Position numbers and translations under genes: made by a program
Part shown: positions 24,347-33,671 of the stretch, piece by piece
How the letters are laid out: the number at the start of each line of letters is the position of its first letter
Position numbering within the stretch: position 1 is the stretch's first letter
The notes under the pieces: generated by a model
The model's input: only the letters and a program-made list of their open reading frames with translations
Told to the model about the DNA's origin: nothing
Databases searched by the model: none
NCBI GenBank assembly: GCA_046233135.1
Contig: JBJXHN010000006.1
Coordinates: forward strand, 310,001-374,000
Source of the DNA: JBJXHN01 sp046233135
GTDB lineage: Bacteria > Pseudomonadota > Alphaproteobacteria > Rhodospirillales > Rhodospirillaceae
Direction of reading: 5' to 3'
DNA: 64,000 bases

Positions 24347-27300
24347 GAACTCTCCTTGGGCGACTGAGGGGAGGGGGACGCGATGGACGCGGCCGGCAGG
24401 GCGGCGGCCAGGGCGGCTGCCGTCATGCCGCCGATCAGGGATGTCAGGGGAATGTCCGCCCCCAGGTCCCGCTTCAGGCGATCCCGCAGGTCGACGGCCA
24501 TCAGGGAATCCAGCCCCAGAAGCAGCAGGGGCGTGTGCGGCGGGACGGCATCCGCCGCCAGCCCCAGCACCCCGCCCACCAGCGCGCAGATCCGGGCTTC
24601 GGCATCCTGCACCGGCCGGGAAACGGCGTGTTGAGGAACCGGGGCCGGGGCTTCGGGGGCCGGCGCGGTCTTGCGCGCCGCCGGTGCCAGCTCGGCGAAC
24701 CGGCCCTGGGTGGCCAGACCCGGCTGGGAGGCGAGCACCGGCCAGCGGACAGCGGCGAGCAGGGCAACGGGCCGGCCGTCGGCCAGCAGGGCGTCCAGGC
24801 TGTCGAGCACCCGGGCCATCGGCAGGCCGTCGATGCCCCGGGCCGCAAGCATCGTGCCGGTATCCGCCCCGGCGGCAACGCCGGCGTCGTCCACCCGTCC
24901 CAGGTCCAGCGCCAGCCCGGGCAGGCCGAGGCTGTGGCGGTGGTGCATCAGCCCGTCCAGCCCCGTGCTGGCCGCCGCATGGGCGGTCTGGCCCGCATTG
25001 CCGGCAATCCCGGCCAGCGAGCCGAAGGTGATGAAGAACGCCAACGGGTCACGTCGGGTCAGTTGATGCAGGTGCCAGGCGGCATCGAGCTTGGGCGCGA
25101 GGACGGCGGCCACGTCGGTCCAGGACTGGCGGCGGTACGAGCCGTCGCGCAGAACGCCGGCTGTATGCACCACACCCCCCAGCGGACCGAGGGCGCGGGC
25201 GGCGGCCAGGGCGTCGGCGACCCCGGTTTCGGTGGACAGGTCGACGGCCAGCGTTGCCACCACCGTCCCCGCTGCGCGCAGGGCTTCGATGGCCTGACCG
25301 GCTTCGGGGCGGGGGATGGCGCCGGGCAGGCGGCGGCCGGCCAGCAGCAGGCGGCGGACACCGTTCCGCACCAGCCAATCCGCCATCGCCAGCGCCAGCC
25401 CGCCGAAGCCGCCGGTGATCAGCACGGCATGGTCCGGCGGCAGGCTGAGCGGGCTGCCGGTGCGCAGGGCGTAAGGGCGCGGGGCGGGAGGGCGCACCAC
25501 CGGCTTACCCACGTTCAACCCCCGCGCCATCAGGGCGAAACCTTCGGCGACCTCATCGGCATCGAGACAGGGGCCGAGTGGCGGGGTCAAAGCCCCCTTG
25601 GCCAGCACGGGACCCAGCTGGGCGAGAACCGGCCTGACGGCCTGCGGTGTTGCTTTAGCGATAGCGTGGAGATCGAAGCGGTGGAATGTCACATCCGGCC
25701 GGCGCGCGGCCATGCGGTCGGCGGTCCAGGCGCCCTGTTTGCCCAGTTCGATGAACCGCCCGCCCTCGGCCAGGGCATCGAGGTTGGCATCCATGGCGGT
25801 ATCGGTGGTCAGGGCGTTCAGGATGATGTCCACCCCGTGCCCCCCGGTCAGGGCGCGGACCTGCCGGCCGAAGGCACTGTCCCGCGAGTCCAGCGGGCAG
25901 GCAATCCCCAGCCGTCGCAGGTGGGCGGCCTTGGAGGGATGGGCCGTGGCCAGAACGGTGCAGCCCCGCGCCCGGGCCAGCTGAATGGCCAGGCTGCCCA
26001 CCGCCCCGGCACCGGAGTGGATCAGCACCCGCTCCCCCTTTGCCGGTTTGCCCAGCCCGTCCAGAGCCAGCCGCACGGTGGCCCAGGCACTGACGGATGC
26101 GGCGGCGGCCTCGGCGCTGACCCCGTCCGGCCGGTGGAGGACGAGGGCGGCGTCGGTCACCGTATATTGCGCCATGCCCCCGTCGGCAAGTCCATAGACC
26201 GCGTCGCCGACGGCAACCGTGGCGACTTCCGGGCCGATTCTGCTGACGGTTCCGGCGATATCATAGCCGAACAGGCTGCGCTCCAGCGGCTGGAGGCCGG
26301 CGGCCTGAAGAACGTCGGGGAAGGCGATGCCGGCGGCTTCCACCTGCACCTCTACCTGACCCGGACCCGGTGCGGGGCGGGCGGCCGGACCGAAGGCGGG
26401 CGGGCGGGTCTTGCCGGCGGTCAGGACCAGTTGTCCGCCTTCCGGCGGGGCCGGCAGCGGGGTCGTGGCCTCGGCGAGGCGGCAGACGAAGCGGCCGTCC
26501 CGGCGCAGCAGGACTTCCGTATCGGCGGCCTCCGTCTCCGGGATTGCCGCCAGCTCTTCGGTGAGGGCGGCCAGGGCTTCGCCGTCGGTCCAGGCGGGAT
26601 CCAGGTCGATGCGGCGGACCGGGGTCGCGTCGGCTTCCGTGATCTCCGCGTCCAGCGCCCGGGCCAGTCCCCACAGCGGTGCGGCGGCCGGGGCGGGCAG
26701 CGGTTCGCCGGCGGATCGGGCGACGGCCCCCCGGGTGACCAGGGTCAGGGCCGGGCACAGGCCGTCCAGACCCTGCAGGGCCGCGAGCAGGCTGCGACAC
26801 AGGTGCGCCGTGGCTTCTGCCCCCGTGGCGGCATCCGGTTCCGGGGCGGCCATGTGGATCAGGCGGGCGGGGAGAGGGCCACCGGGCAGGCGGTGGGCGA
26901 TGGCATCTTCCGGTGCCACCAGGGTGGCCGGGGTGCCGGTGGCACGCAGCTGCCCGGCCAGCTTGCCGGCCAGACCATCCCGGGCGCCGATGATCCAGGT
27001 GGGGCCGTCCGGCGCGGATCCGCTATCCGTGTTCGGAATGGTGTCTGGCGCGCGGGCGAGGATCAGCAGATTGGGCGTGGGGCCGTCATCGGCGAGCAGG
27101 CGGCTGTCCACCGTTTCGAACCCGGCGGCGTGCAATTGATCGGGCCAGCGTTCGGCGGGCAGCAGGGGATGGTCGGGGCGCAGATCGCGGTCATCGCGGT
27201 GATGCCACTGGTCGGTCAGCCCGAAGCACAGGTCGGCCCAGGCCATCGGGCGGGCGACCTCGACCAGCACCACCATGCCGCCCGGGGCGAGCAGGCCGCG

Positions 27301-30300
27301 CAAGGTGCGCAGGGTTGCGCTCAGGTCCGGGGTAGCATGGACCACATTGACCGCCAGAATCATATCCTGCCCTGCCAGGAGCGGATCCGGATCGGGCCGG
27401 GAGATGTCGAGGACCCGGAAGTCGGTGCGGGGCAGGGTGGCGTACAGGGCTTCGGCGCGCTTGACGAAGGGCAGGCCGGCGTCGGTGAAGGTATAGGCCA
27501 CGTCCAGCCGCCGCAGCAGCGGGGCAAGCGCCCGGGTGGTGCCACCGGTCCCGCCGCCGACCTCCAGCAGCCGTACGGCCCGGCCCTTGGGGGCCGCAGA
27601 CACCAACTGCTCGACGGCAGCGGCGGTGGCGGCATTGGTGCCACCCATGCTGACCGAGGAACCATACAGGCGGGCCAGGGGCTCCAGGTCCCCGCCGGGG
27701 AACAGCACCTCCAGCCCGTTTCGCGCCCCGGTCAGGACGTCGGCCAGGGCGGCGCCCGCCCGCCGCAGCAGGGCAATTTCGGGCTCTGCCTCCGGATGGG
27801 TGTCGGCCAGGGCATCAAGCATCGCTATCGCCGGTGCCGACGGGGGAGCGGGCAGAGAGGCGGCCAGGGCGGTGCAGCGGGTGAACAGGGGGCGCTGGCT
27901 TTCGGGGATGCTTTCCGGACCATCGAGGCTTTGGACCGCTTCCCGGGCGGCGACCCTGGCGGCGGCCTCCAGCCCCTCGGTCAGGGCGGCGGCACCGGCG
28001 GGCAGGACCACCGGTGGCAGGGCGGACAGCACCTCGGCCGGGGACGGCAGGAAGCGGGCGGGCGGCGGGGCGCCAAGGCGCCCCTTCCGGCGCCACTGTA
28101 CCGCATACAGCCGCGCCGTCTCTCCGGCCGAGGGCAGGGGGCGGAACATCATGCCCTCGACCGTGCCGATGATCGCTTCTCCGGCGTCGTAGAGGGTCAG
28201 ATCGACCACCAGGGTGGCGGTATTACCCGGGGCGCTGCGGCGCCGGGCGAGCGCCCAGGCCATGGTGGGACCATCGGTGGCCGGCAGGGTCAGGGCGTCC
28301 GCGGCGAAGGGCAGCCAAGGGCCGGCGGACGGCAGCAGAGGCAAGGCCGTCTGGAAGGCGCCGTCCAGCAGGGCGATCCGCGCGGCGGCCGGTCCCTCAC
28401 CGCTGACCGGGGCGGAAAGGCGGGCGATAACGGTCTCCGTGTCCCACCAGGCTTCGGCGACGGCGTGAAAGGCGGGACCCAGGGCGACGCCCCGGGGCTC
28501 CGCCAGAGGCCGTAGGGTGTGGCCGGTGTGGGAGGGGCCGAGGGGGGCGCGACCCTCCGCCAGCGACGGGCCGTGCGCCGGCGGGGAAACGGGGGCGTGG
28601 CGCGCGGTGGCCAGGGTCTCCCAGTCCTCCGTTTCTCCCGGGCGGCCGGCGAGGGTGGCCGATCCGTCGGCAGTGATCACCGCTTGCAGCAGCAGCGGGG
28701 TGCCGCCTTCGGGCAGGCGGGCGGGGCGGGCCAGGGTGACGTTTTCCAGCCGCGTGGCCGCGCCGGTCCGGGGCAGGGCGGTGATCAGGGCGTCGATCAG
28801 GGCGGCGCCGGGCAGGATCAGCGTGCCGTTCACCCGATGATCCCGCACCCACGCCGGTGTCGCGGCCGAGGCGCTGCCCTCGGCAAGGCGCAGGCCGGTG
28901 GCCAGGGGGCGGGCAGGGCCGAGCAGGCTGTCGGATGCGGTGGGGGCGGTGGTGGCGACGGGTGCCACGCCGGCGGGCGAGACCTCCACCCAATGGCGGC
29001 GGCGCTGGAAGGGCGTGGTGGGCAGCACGACGGGGCGCACCCGGTGCAAGCCTTGCAGGGCTGCCCCGTCCAGGGGCAGGCCGGCGGCGAACAGTTGGGC
29101 CAGGGAATCGGCGGTGATATCCGCGCTGTCGGGACCAGGGGCCAGGGTCGGCAGCCACCAGCGGCCGGCGCCGGTCCACTGGGGGCGGGCCAGCGACATC
29201 AGAACGGGGCGCGGGCCGCATTCCACAACCAGCGTCGGGCCGGGCAGGGCGGCCAGCGTCGCCACGGCCTGACGGAATCGCACCGGTGCGGTGATCTGGT
29301 CCGTCCAATAGGCGGCGTCGGCGAGGGCGTGGTCTTCCAGCCGGCCGGTGACGCCCGACAGGAAGTCCATCGTCGGCAGGCCATAGGCTGCCTGACGGGC
29401 AACGGCGGCGAAGGGGGCCTGCATGGGCGCCATCAGCGGCGAATGGAAGGGGTGGGAGATATCGAGCATGTTTGCCCGTCCGCCGCTGTCGGAGATCTCG
29501 GCCACCAGGGCCTCCAGCTCCGGGCGGGGGCCGCACAGGGTCACGGCGGCCGGGCCGTTATCGGCGGCGATGATGACGTCGGGCAGGCGTTTCAGGATGC
29601 CGGCCAGGCTGTCGGCGCCCATGCCGACGGCGGCCATGCCGCCGGGGCTGGGCAGGGCGGCGGCGTGGCGGGCGCGGTGGTCGATCATGACGGCGGCATC
29701 GTCCAGCGACAGGATGCCGGCGACGCAGGCGGCGGCAAATTCCCCGAAGCTGTGGCCCATCACCATGTCCGGCCGCAGCCCCCAGGCCTGCCACAGGGCG
29801 GCCAGGGCATATTCCACCATGAAAATGGCCGGCTGGCTGTAGCGGGTACGGTTCAGGGCCTCGGCGTGGGCGGGATCGAACAGCAGGGCGTGGGGATCGA
29901 TATCCAGGCCCGGCCGCAGGGCGTCGGCAGCCGCATCCAGGGCCTCGGCAAAGGCCGGCTGGGTTTCGTGAAAGACGCGGCCCATGCCGGTGTACTGGCA
30001 GCCCTGGCCGGGGAAGGCGAAGACCAGACGGGGCAGCGCACCCACGACCACGCCCGCATGGGTACCGTCCCCGGTCGCTCCGTTCAGCCAGCCCTCCAGC
30101 CGCCCGGCCAGGGCGGCGGGATCGGCCCCGGTGACGGCCAGGCGATGGGAAAAGCGGGCGCGGCCGGTCAGGGCGGTGGCACAGACATCGGCGACGGGCT
30201 GCTCGGGATGGGCGCGCAGGTGGTCGCGCATCCGCTCTGCCGTGGCGCGCAAGGCCCTGCCATCCATGGCCGACAGGGCCAGCATCCGGCCGGCGGGGGA

Positions 30301-32826
30301 AGGCGGTCGTGCCGGGCCTGTGGAGGCGGGGGCCGGCGGCTCGCCGACGATGATATGGGCGTTGGTGCCGCTGACGCCGAAGCCGCTGACTCCGGCGAAC
30401 CGGGGGCGGGCGGGATCGGAGGGCCAGGGGCCGCCCCCGGGCAGCACGGTCAGGCAGCCGGTGTTCCAGTCGAAGGCCGGATTGGGGGTCCGGAAGCTGG
30501 GATGGGGGCCGTGGCGGCGGTTGGCCAGTTGCAGGATCACCCGCATCAATCCGGCGATACCGGCGGCGGCTTCGGCATGGCCGATGACGCTTTTCACCGA
30601 CCCGGCGACCAGCGGTGCGGCGCGCTCGCCGGCGTCCGGTCCGAACACCGCCTGCAAGGCCCGCAGTTCGATCAGGTCGCCCAGGGATGTACCCGAACCA
30701 TGGGCCTCCACGGCGTCGATGGCACGGGGCGGCAGGCCGGCCATGGCCAGGGCGGCACGGATCACCGCTTCCTGGGCCGGCTGGCTGGGGGCGGTCAGAC
30801 CGTTGGAGGCGCCATCCTGGTTGATCGCCGAGCCATGCAGAACGGCATGGATCGCGTCGCCGTCGGCCAGGGCGTCGTCCAGGCGCTTCAGGACCACCAT
30901 GCCGCAGCCTTCGGCACGGACGAAGCCGTCGGCCCGGGCATCGAAGCTCTTGCAGCGTCCGTCGGCGGCCAGCATGTCGCCATGGGCATAGCCCAGCCCG
31001 TATTCGCCGCCCAGAATACTGTTGACCCCGCCGGCCAGCGCCATGTCCACTTCTCCGGCGCGCAGGGCCTGGCTGGCCTGATGCACGGCCACCAGCGAGG
31101 CGGAACAGGCGGTGTCCAGGGTGACGGCCGGTCCGGCCAGCCCCAGCAGATAGGCGATCCGCCCCGTCCCCACCGATGCCATGCCGCCCAGCGCGGCATA
31201 GACGTCGCCATTGGCCAGCGGGCGCCGGGACAGCCGCAGCAGCTGGTCGTGGGTGGCGATGCCGGCCCACACTCCGGTTCGGCTGCCGGCCAGCCGGTCG
31301 GGGGCCTTGCCGGCCCGCTCCAGGGCTTCCCAGCTGACTTCCAGCAGCAGCCGGTGCTGTGGATCCAGGGACCGGGCATCGGTCGGGGCAATGCGGAACA
31401 GCTGGGCATCGAAGCTGCGCGGGTCCTGCGTCAGGAACCCGCCGAAGGGTGGCACCGCTTTGCCGTACCGGCCGTCGGCAAAGGCCGTGGCATCCCAGCG
31501 ATCGGCAGGGATCGGCCCGATGGCGTCCCGGCCCGAGTTGATCAGGGTCCAGAAGGCTTCGGGCGTATCCGCGCCGCCGGGGAAGCGGCAGGCCAGCCCG
31601 ATGACGGCAATGGGTGCGCCGGCGCCGGGATTCACCGGATGGCGAAGCGGGGCCGAAGGTCGCTGGCCGGCCGCGCTGGCCGGGGTGACGGCCGGCGTGT
31701 CGGGCGCGCCTGAGGTGTCGAGCGCCAGGGCCGCCAGGGCGGCGATGGTGGGGTGGTCGAAGGCGGCGGTGGCGGGGATCGGGCGGCCCAGGGCGGTGGT
31801 CAGCCGCCGCGCCAGGGTGACCGCGTCCAGGGACGTCAGGCCCAGGTCGCGCAGCCCCGTACGGTCGTCGGCTTCGGTCAGGGGCTGCTCCAGGATCGCG
31901 GAAACCAGGTCGCGGGCCATGGTTCGGGCCATAGCCGGGCGGGCGGACGGCGACAGCGGGGCCAGCAGATCGCCCCAGGTGGCGCCGTGCCGGGCGCGGG
32001 TATCGCCGGCGGTGCGGCGGGCGCCGTCCACATGCACGTGCAGCACATGCACCTGATAGGGCACGCCGCCATCGGTCTGCAGGGCCGCCAGGGACTGCCG
32101 CAGGTCGGCTTCGAAAGCGCTGCGCCGGTCTCCCGTCAGGGCGGTGAAGTGGCCTTCCATGCGGACCAGCCAGGCCAGATGGTCGTCGATCGGGGCGATG
32201 TGGACGGGGAAGCTTTCGGTCACCGTCAGGGCGTCGCCGAAGCGGGCGAACAGCTGTTCCACACTGGCCTTGTCGAAGGTCTGCATCACCTGGGCCGACG
32301 CCAGCCGGTTGTCCCAGTCCAGGTGGCGGGCCATCACCTCGGCCATGATCGCGGCGAAACGTCCGCCGTTGCGCCGGCCGACGAACAGCAGGTCCAGGCC
32401 ACCGTGCGGCCGCAGCACCCGGGCCATCTCGTCCACCGCCTTGTCCGGGTCGGTGGTCCAGTGAAAGGCCCACTGGCTGATCAGGTGGTCGACACCGGCA
32501 TCGTCCAGGGGCAGGGCTTCGAAGCTGCCGGCGCGCACGCTGATCCGGGCGTCGCCGGCGACGGTGCGTTCGGCCACGGCCCGCATGCCGTCGGCGGGCT
32601 CGACGCCGATCAGCCGGGTTTCGCCGGGCAGGCGGGCGGCCAGGGCGGTCAGGCTGCTGCCCGTGCCGCAGCCCAGGTCGGCCACCAGGGACAGGCCCTC
32701 AGGCATCGTCAGGCTTTCCAGGAACGCATCGCCCATCTCGCCCCACAAGGACCGCAGATTGCGGTCGTCGTGATAGCGTTCGCCGATGCGGGAATAGCTG
32801 TCGATAGCACGCGGGCCTTTGCTCAC
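24334..32826 (-). CDS. Highly reducing type I polyketide synthase (MT-ACP-KS-AT-DH-cMT-ER-KR-ACP)
   Basis: The start is GTG 32826, 11 bases after the thioesterase stop; the frame stays open far upstream but there only shadows the thioesterase. The 2830 residues read: methyltransferase (DLGCGTGSS, about 50), ACP (LTSLDAV, about 333), KS (about 405-830; DTACSAS about 568), AT (GHSFGE about 1025; SHPFHS about 1126, malonyl type), DH (HRVNGTLILP about 1332; DGAFQ about 1488), C-methyltransferase (LLEVGGGTGGTT about 1757), ER (HSGAGAVGS about 2270), KR (ITGGFGG about 2470) and ACP (LGLDSLM about 2772). One KS means one elongation, or iterative use. The KR has His2616 where the catalytic Tyr is expected and Ser for the nearby Asn, so reduction may be impaired. 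It probably supplies the acyl starter for the NRPS line. The N-terminal methyltransferase-ACP pair resembles a loading region. Confidence 0.9.
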   Translation of the reverse strand: MSKGPRAIDSYSRIGERYHDDRNLRSLWGEMGDAFLESLTMPEGLSLVADLGCGTGSSLTALAARLPGETRLIGVEPADGMRAVAERTVAGDARISVRAGSFEALPLDDAGVDHLISQWAFHWTTDPDKAVDEMARVLRPHGGLDLLFVGRRNGGRFAAIMAEVMARHLDWDNRLASAQVMQTFDKASVEQLFARFGDALTVTESFPVHIAPIDDHLAWLVRMEGHFTALTGDRRSAFEADLRQSLAALQTDGGVPYQVHVLHVHVDGARRTAGDTRARHGATWGDLLAPLSPSARPAMARTMARDLVSAILEQPLTEADDRTGLRDLGLTSLDAVTLARRLTTALGRPIPATAAFDHPTIAALAALALDTSGAPDTPAVTPASAAGQRPSAPLRHPVNPGAGAPIAVIGLACRFPGGADTPEAFWTLINSGRDAIGPIPADRWDATAFADGRYGKAVPPFGGFLTQDPRSFDAQLFRIAPTDARSLDPQHRLLLEVSWEALERAGKAPDRLAGSRTGVWAGIATHDQLLRLSRRPLANGDVYAALGGMASVGTGRIAYLLGLAGPAVTLDTACSASLVAVHQASQALRAGEVDMALAGGVNSILGGEYGLGYAHGDMLAADGRCKSFDARADGFVRAEGCGMVVLKRLDDALADGDAIHAVLHGSAINQDGASNGLTAPSQPAQEAVIRAALAMAGLPPRAIDAVEAHGSGTSLGDLIELRALQAVFGPDAGERAAPLVAGSVKSVIGHAEAAAGIAGLMRVILQLANRRHGPHPSFRTPNPAFDWNTGCLTVLPGGGPWPSDPARPRFAGVSGFGVSGTNAHIIVGEPPAPASTGPARPPSPAGRMLALSAMDGRALRATAERMRDHLRAHPEQPVADVCATALTGRARFSHRLAVTGADPAALAGRLEGWLNGATGDGTHAGVVVGALPRLVFAFPGQGCQYTGMGRVFHETQPAFAEALDAAADALRPGLDIDPHALLFDPAHAEALNRTRYSQPAIFMVEYALAALWQAWGLRPDMVMGHSFGEFAAACVAGILSLDDAAVMIDHRARHAAALPSPGGMAAVGMGADSLAGILKRLPDVIIAADNGPAAVTLCGPRPELEALVAEISDSGGRANMLDISHPFHSPLMAPMQAPFAAVARQAAYGLPTMDFLSGVTGRLEDHALADAAYWTDQITAPVRFRQAVATLAALPGPTLVVECGPRPVLMSLARPQWTGAGRWWLPTLAPGPDSADITADSLAQLFAAGLPLDGAALQGLHRVRPVVLPTTPFQRRRHWVEVSPAGVAPVATTAPTASDSLLGPARPLATGLRLAEGSASAATPAWVRDHRVNGTLILPGAALIDALITALPRTGAATRLENVTLARPARLPEGGTPLLLQAVITADGSATLAGRPGETEDWETLATARHAPVSPPAHGPSLAEGRAPLGPSHTGHTLRPLAEPRGVALGPAFHAVAEAWWDTETVIARLSAPVSGEGPAAARIALLDGAFQTALPLLPSAGPWLPFAADALTLPATDGPTMAWALARRRSAPGNTATLVVDLTLYDAGEAIIGTVEGMMFRPLPSAGETARLYAVQWRRKGRLGAPPPARFLPSPAEVLSALPPVVLPAGAAALTEGLEAAARVAAREAVQSLDGPESIPESQRPLFTRCTALAASLPAPPSAPAIAMLDALADTHPEAEPEIALLRRAGAALADVLTGARNGLEVLFPGGDLEPLARLYGSSVSMGGTNAATAAAVEQLVSAAPKGRAVRLLEVGGGTGGTTRALAPLLRRLDVAYTFTDAGLPFVKRAEALYATLPRTDFRVLDISRPDPDPLLAGQDMILAVNVVHATPDLSATLRTLRGLLAPGGMVVLVEVARPMAWADLCFGLTDQWHHRDDRDLRPDHPLLPAERWPDQLHAAGFETVDSRLLADDGPTPNLLILARAPDTIPNTDSGSAPDGPTWIIGARDGLAGKLAGQLRATGTPATLVAPEDAIAHRLPGGPLPARLIHMAAPEPDAATGAEATAHLCRSLLAALQGLDGLCPALTLVTRGAVARSAGEPLPAPAAAPLWGLARALDAEITEADATPVRRIDLDPAWTDGEALAALTEELAAIPETEAADTEVLLRRDGRFVCRLAEATTPLPAPPEGGQLVLTAGKTRPPAFGPAARPAPGPGQVEVQVEAAGIAFPDVLQAAGLQPLERSLFGYDIAGTVSRIGPEVATVAVGDAVYGLADGGMAQYTVTDAALVLHRPDGVSAEAAAASVSAWATVRLALDGLGKPAKGERVLIHSGAGAVGSLAIQLARARGCTVLATAHPSKAAHLRRLGIACPLDSRDSAFGRQVRALTGGHGVDIILNALTTDTAMDANLDALAEGGRFIELGKQGAWTADRMAARRPDVTFHRFDLHAIAKATPQAVRPVLAQLGPVLAKGALTPPLGPCLDADEVAEGFALMARGLNVGKPVVRPPAPRPYALRTGSPLSLPPDHAVLITGGFGGLALAMADWLVRNGVRRLLLAGRRLPGAIPRPEAGQAIEALRAAGTVVATLAVDLSTETGVADALAAARALGPLGGVVHTAGVLRDGSYRRQSWTDVAAVLAPKLDAAWHLHQLTRRDPLAFFITFGSLAGIAGNAGQTAHAAASTGLDGLMHHRHSLGLPGLALDLGRVDDAGVAAGADTGTMLAARGIDGLPMARVLDSLDALLADGRPVALLAAVRWPVLASQPGLATQGRFAELAPAARKTAPAPEAPAPVPQHAVSRPVQDAEARICALVGGVLGLAADAVPPHTPLLLLGLDSLMAVDLRDRLKRDLGADIPLTSLIGGMTAAALAAALPAASIASPSPQSPKESSCPA

Positions 32827-32837
32827 CGGGGTGTTCC

Positions 32838-33671
32838 TTATCCGGCGACGGTGGTGCGGACGATCTCCACCACCGCCGTCTGGTGCGGGCGCAGATAGAA
32901 ATGGTCGCCCGGGAAGATATGGACGTCGCGCAGGTGCGGACACAGATCGGCCCAGCGACGCAGGGACTCCGGCGTGGCCGTGTGGTCGTCCTGCGCGCCG
33001 ATCACCGTCACCGGCACTTGCACCGCTGGATGGGGCGGGATCTGTTCCCCGCGCGGATAGGTCTCGCAGAGCTGGAAATCGGCGCGCATGGTGGGCAGCA
33101 CCAGGTCCAGCAGTTCCCGGTGGGCCAGCACCTCTTCGGGCAGGCCGCCCATGCGGGTCACGGCGTCCAGGAAGTCCGCATCGGAATCCTGGTAGATCGC
33201 CTTGCGGCCGAGGTCCAGATGGGGCGGCCGGTGAGCGGACAGGACAACCGCGTCGGGCAGGGGAATGGTGCCGTCCGACTGGATGGCCTTGACCAGGGCA
33301 TAGCTCATCAGCGCACCCATGGAATGGCCCACCAGGGCATAGGGGCGCTGGGCCAGCCGCCGCAGGGTGGGCAGGAAGGCGGCGACGAAAGGATCCATGT
33401 GGTCGAAGGCCGGTTCGGCCAGACGGGCTTCGCGGCCGGGCAGCCTGACCGCGGCGATGGAGAGGTCGGCGGGCAGCAGCGGCGCCCAGGGGGCATACAT
33501 CGCCGCGCTGCCGCCGGCGCAGGGCAGGCAGATCAGGGTCAGGCGCGCCCGGGCCGGATCGGGGCCGAAAACATAGTACCAGGGATCGGCCGCCGTTCTG
33601 GGGCGGGCGGCGGCGGAACGGTTTTGGGTCATGGTGGCACTGCTTTGCATGGTCGGTGAAAAACGGGTCAT
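32838..33671 (-). CDS. Type II thioesterase
   Basis: The ATG at 33671 overlaps the patatin-like stop codon (ATGA), giving 277 residues; later in-frame ATGs exist at 33650 and 33632, and a longer upstream frame only shadows the patatin gene. The alpha/beta hydrolase has 'LICLPCAGGSAAMY' (about 45-58), the nucleophile motif GHSMGA, and the late 'GDHFYL' histidine, the signature of type II thioesterases of NRPS/PKS systems. Such enzymes clear wrongly loaded or stalled carriers in trans. The position between the NRPS and PKS genes, 11 bases before the PKS, suits editing of both. Confidence 0.9.
   Translation of the reverse strand: MTRFSPTMQSSATMTQNRSAAARPRTAADPWYYVFGPDPARARLTLICLPCAGGSAAMYAPWAPLLPADLSIAAVRLPGREARLAEPAFDHMDPFVAAFLPTLRRLAQRPYALVGHSMGALMSYALVKAIQSDGTIPLPDAVVLSAHRPPHLDLGRKAIYQDSDADFLDAVTRMGGLPEEVLAHRELLDLVLPTMRADFQLCETYPRGEQIPPHPAVQVPVTVIGAQDDHTATPESLRRWADLCPHLRDVHIFPGDHFYLRPHQTAVVEIVRTTVAG

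Noticed and set aside
24535..31713. Very long open frames on the + strand opposite the PKS
   Set aside because: They mirror the high-GC codon pattern of the PKS gene, have no recognisable domain and lack ribosome sites; the minus-strand domains are complete and unambiguous.
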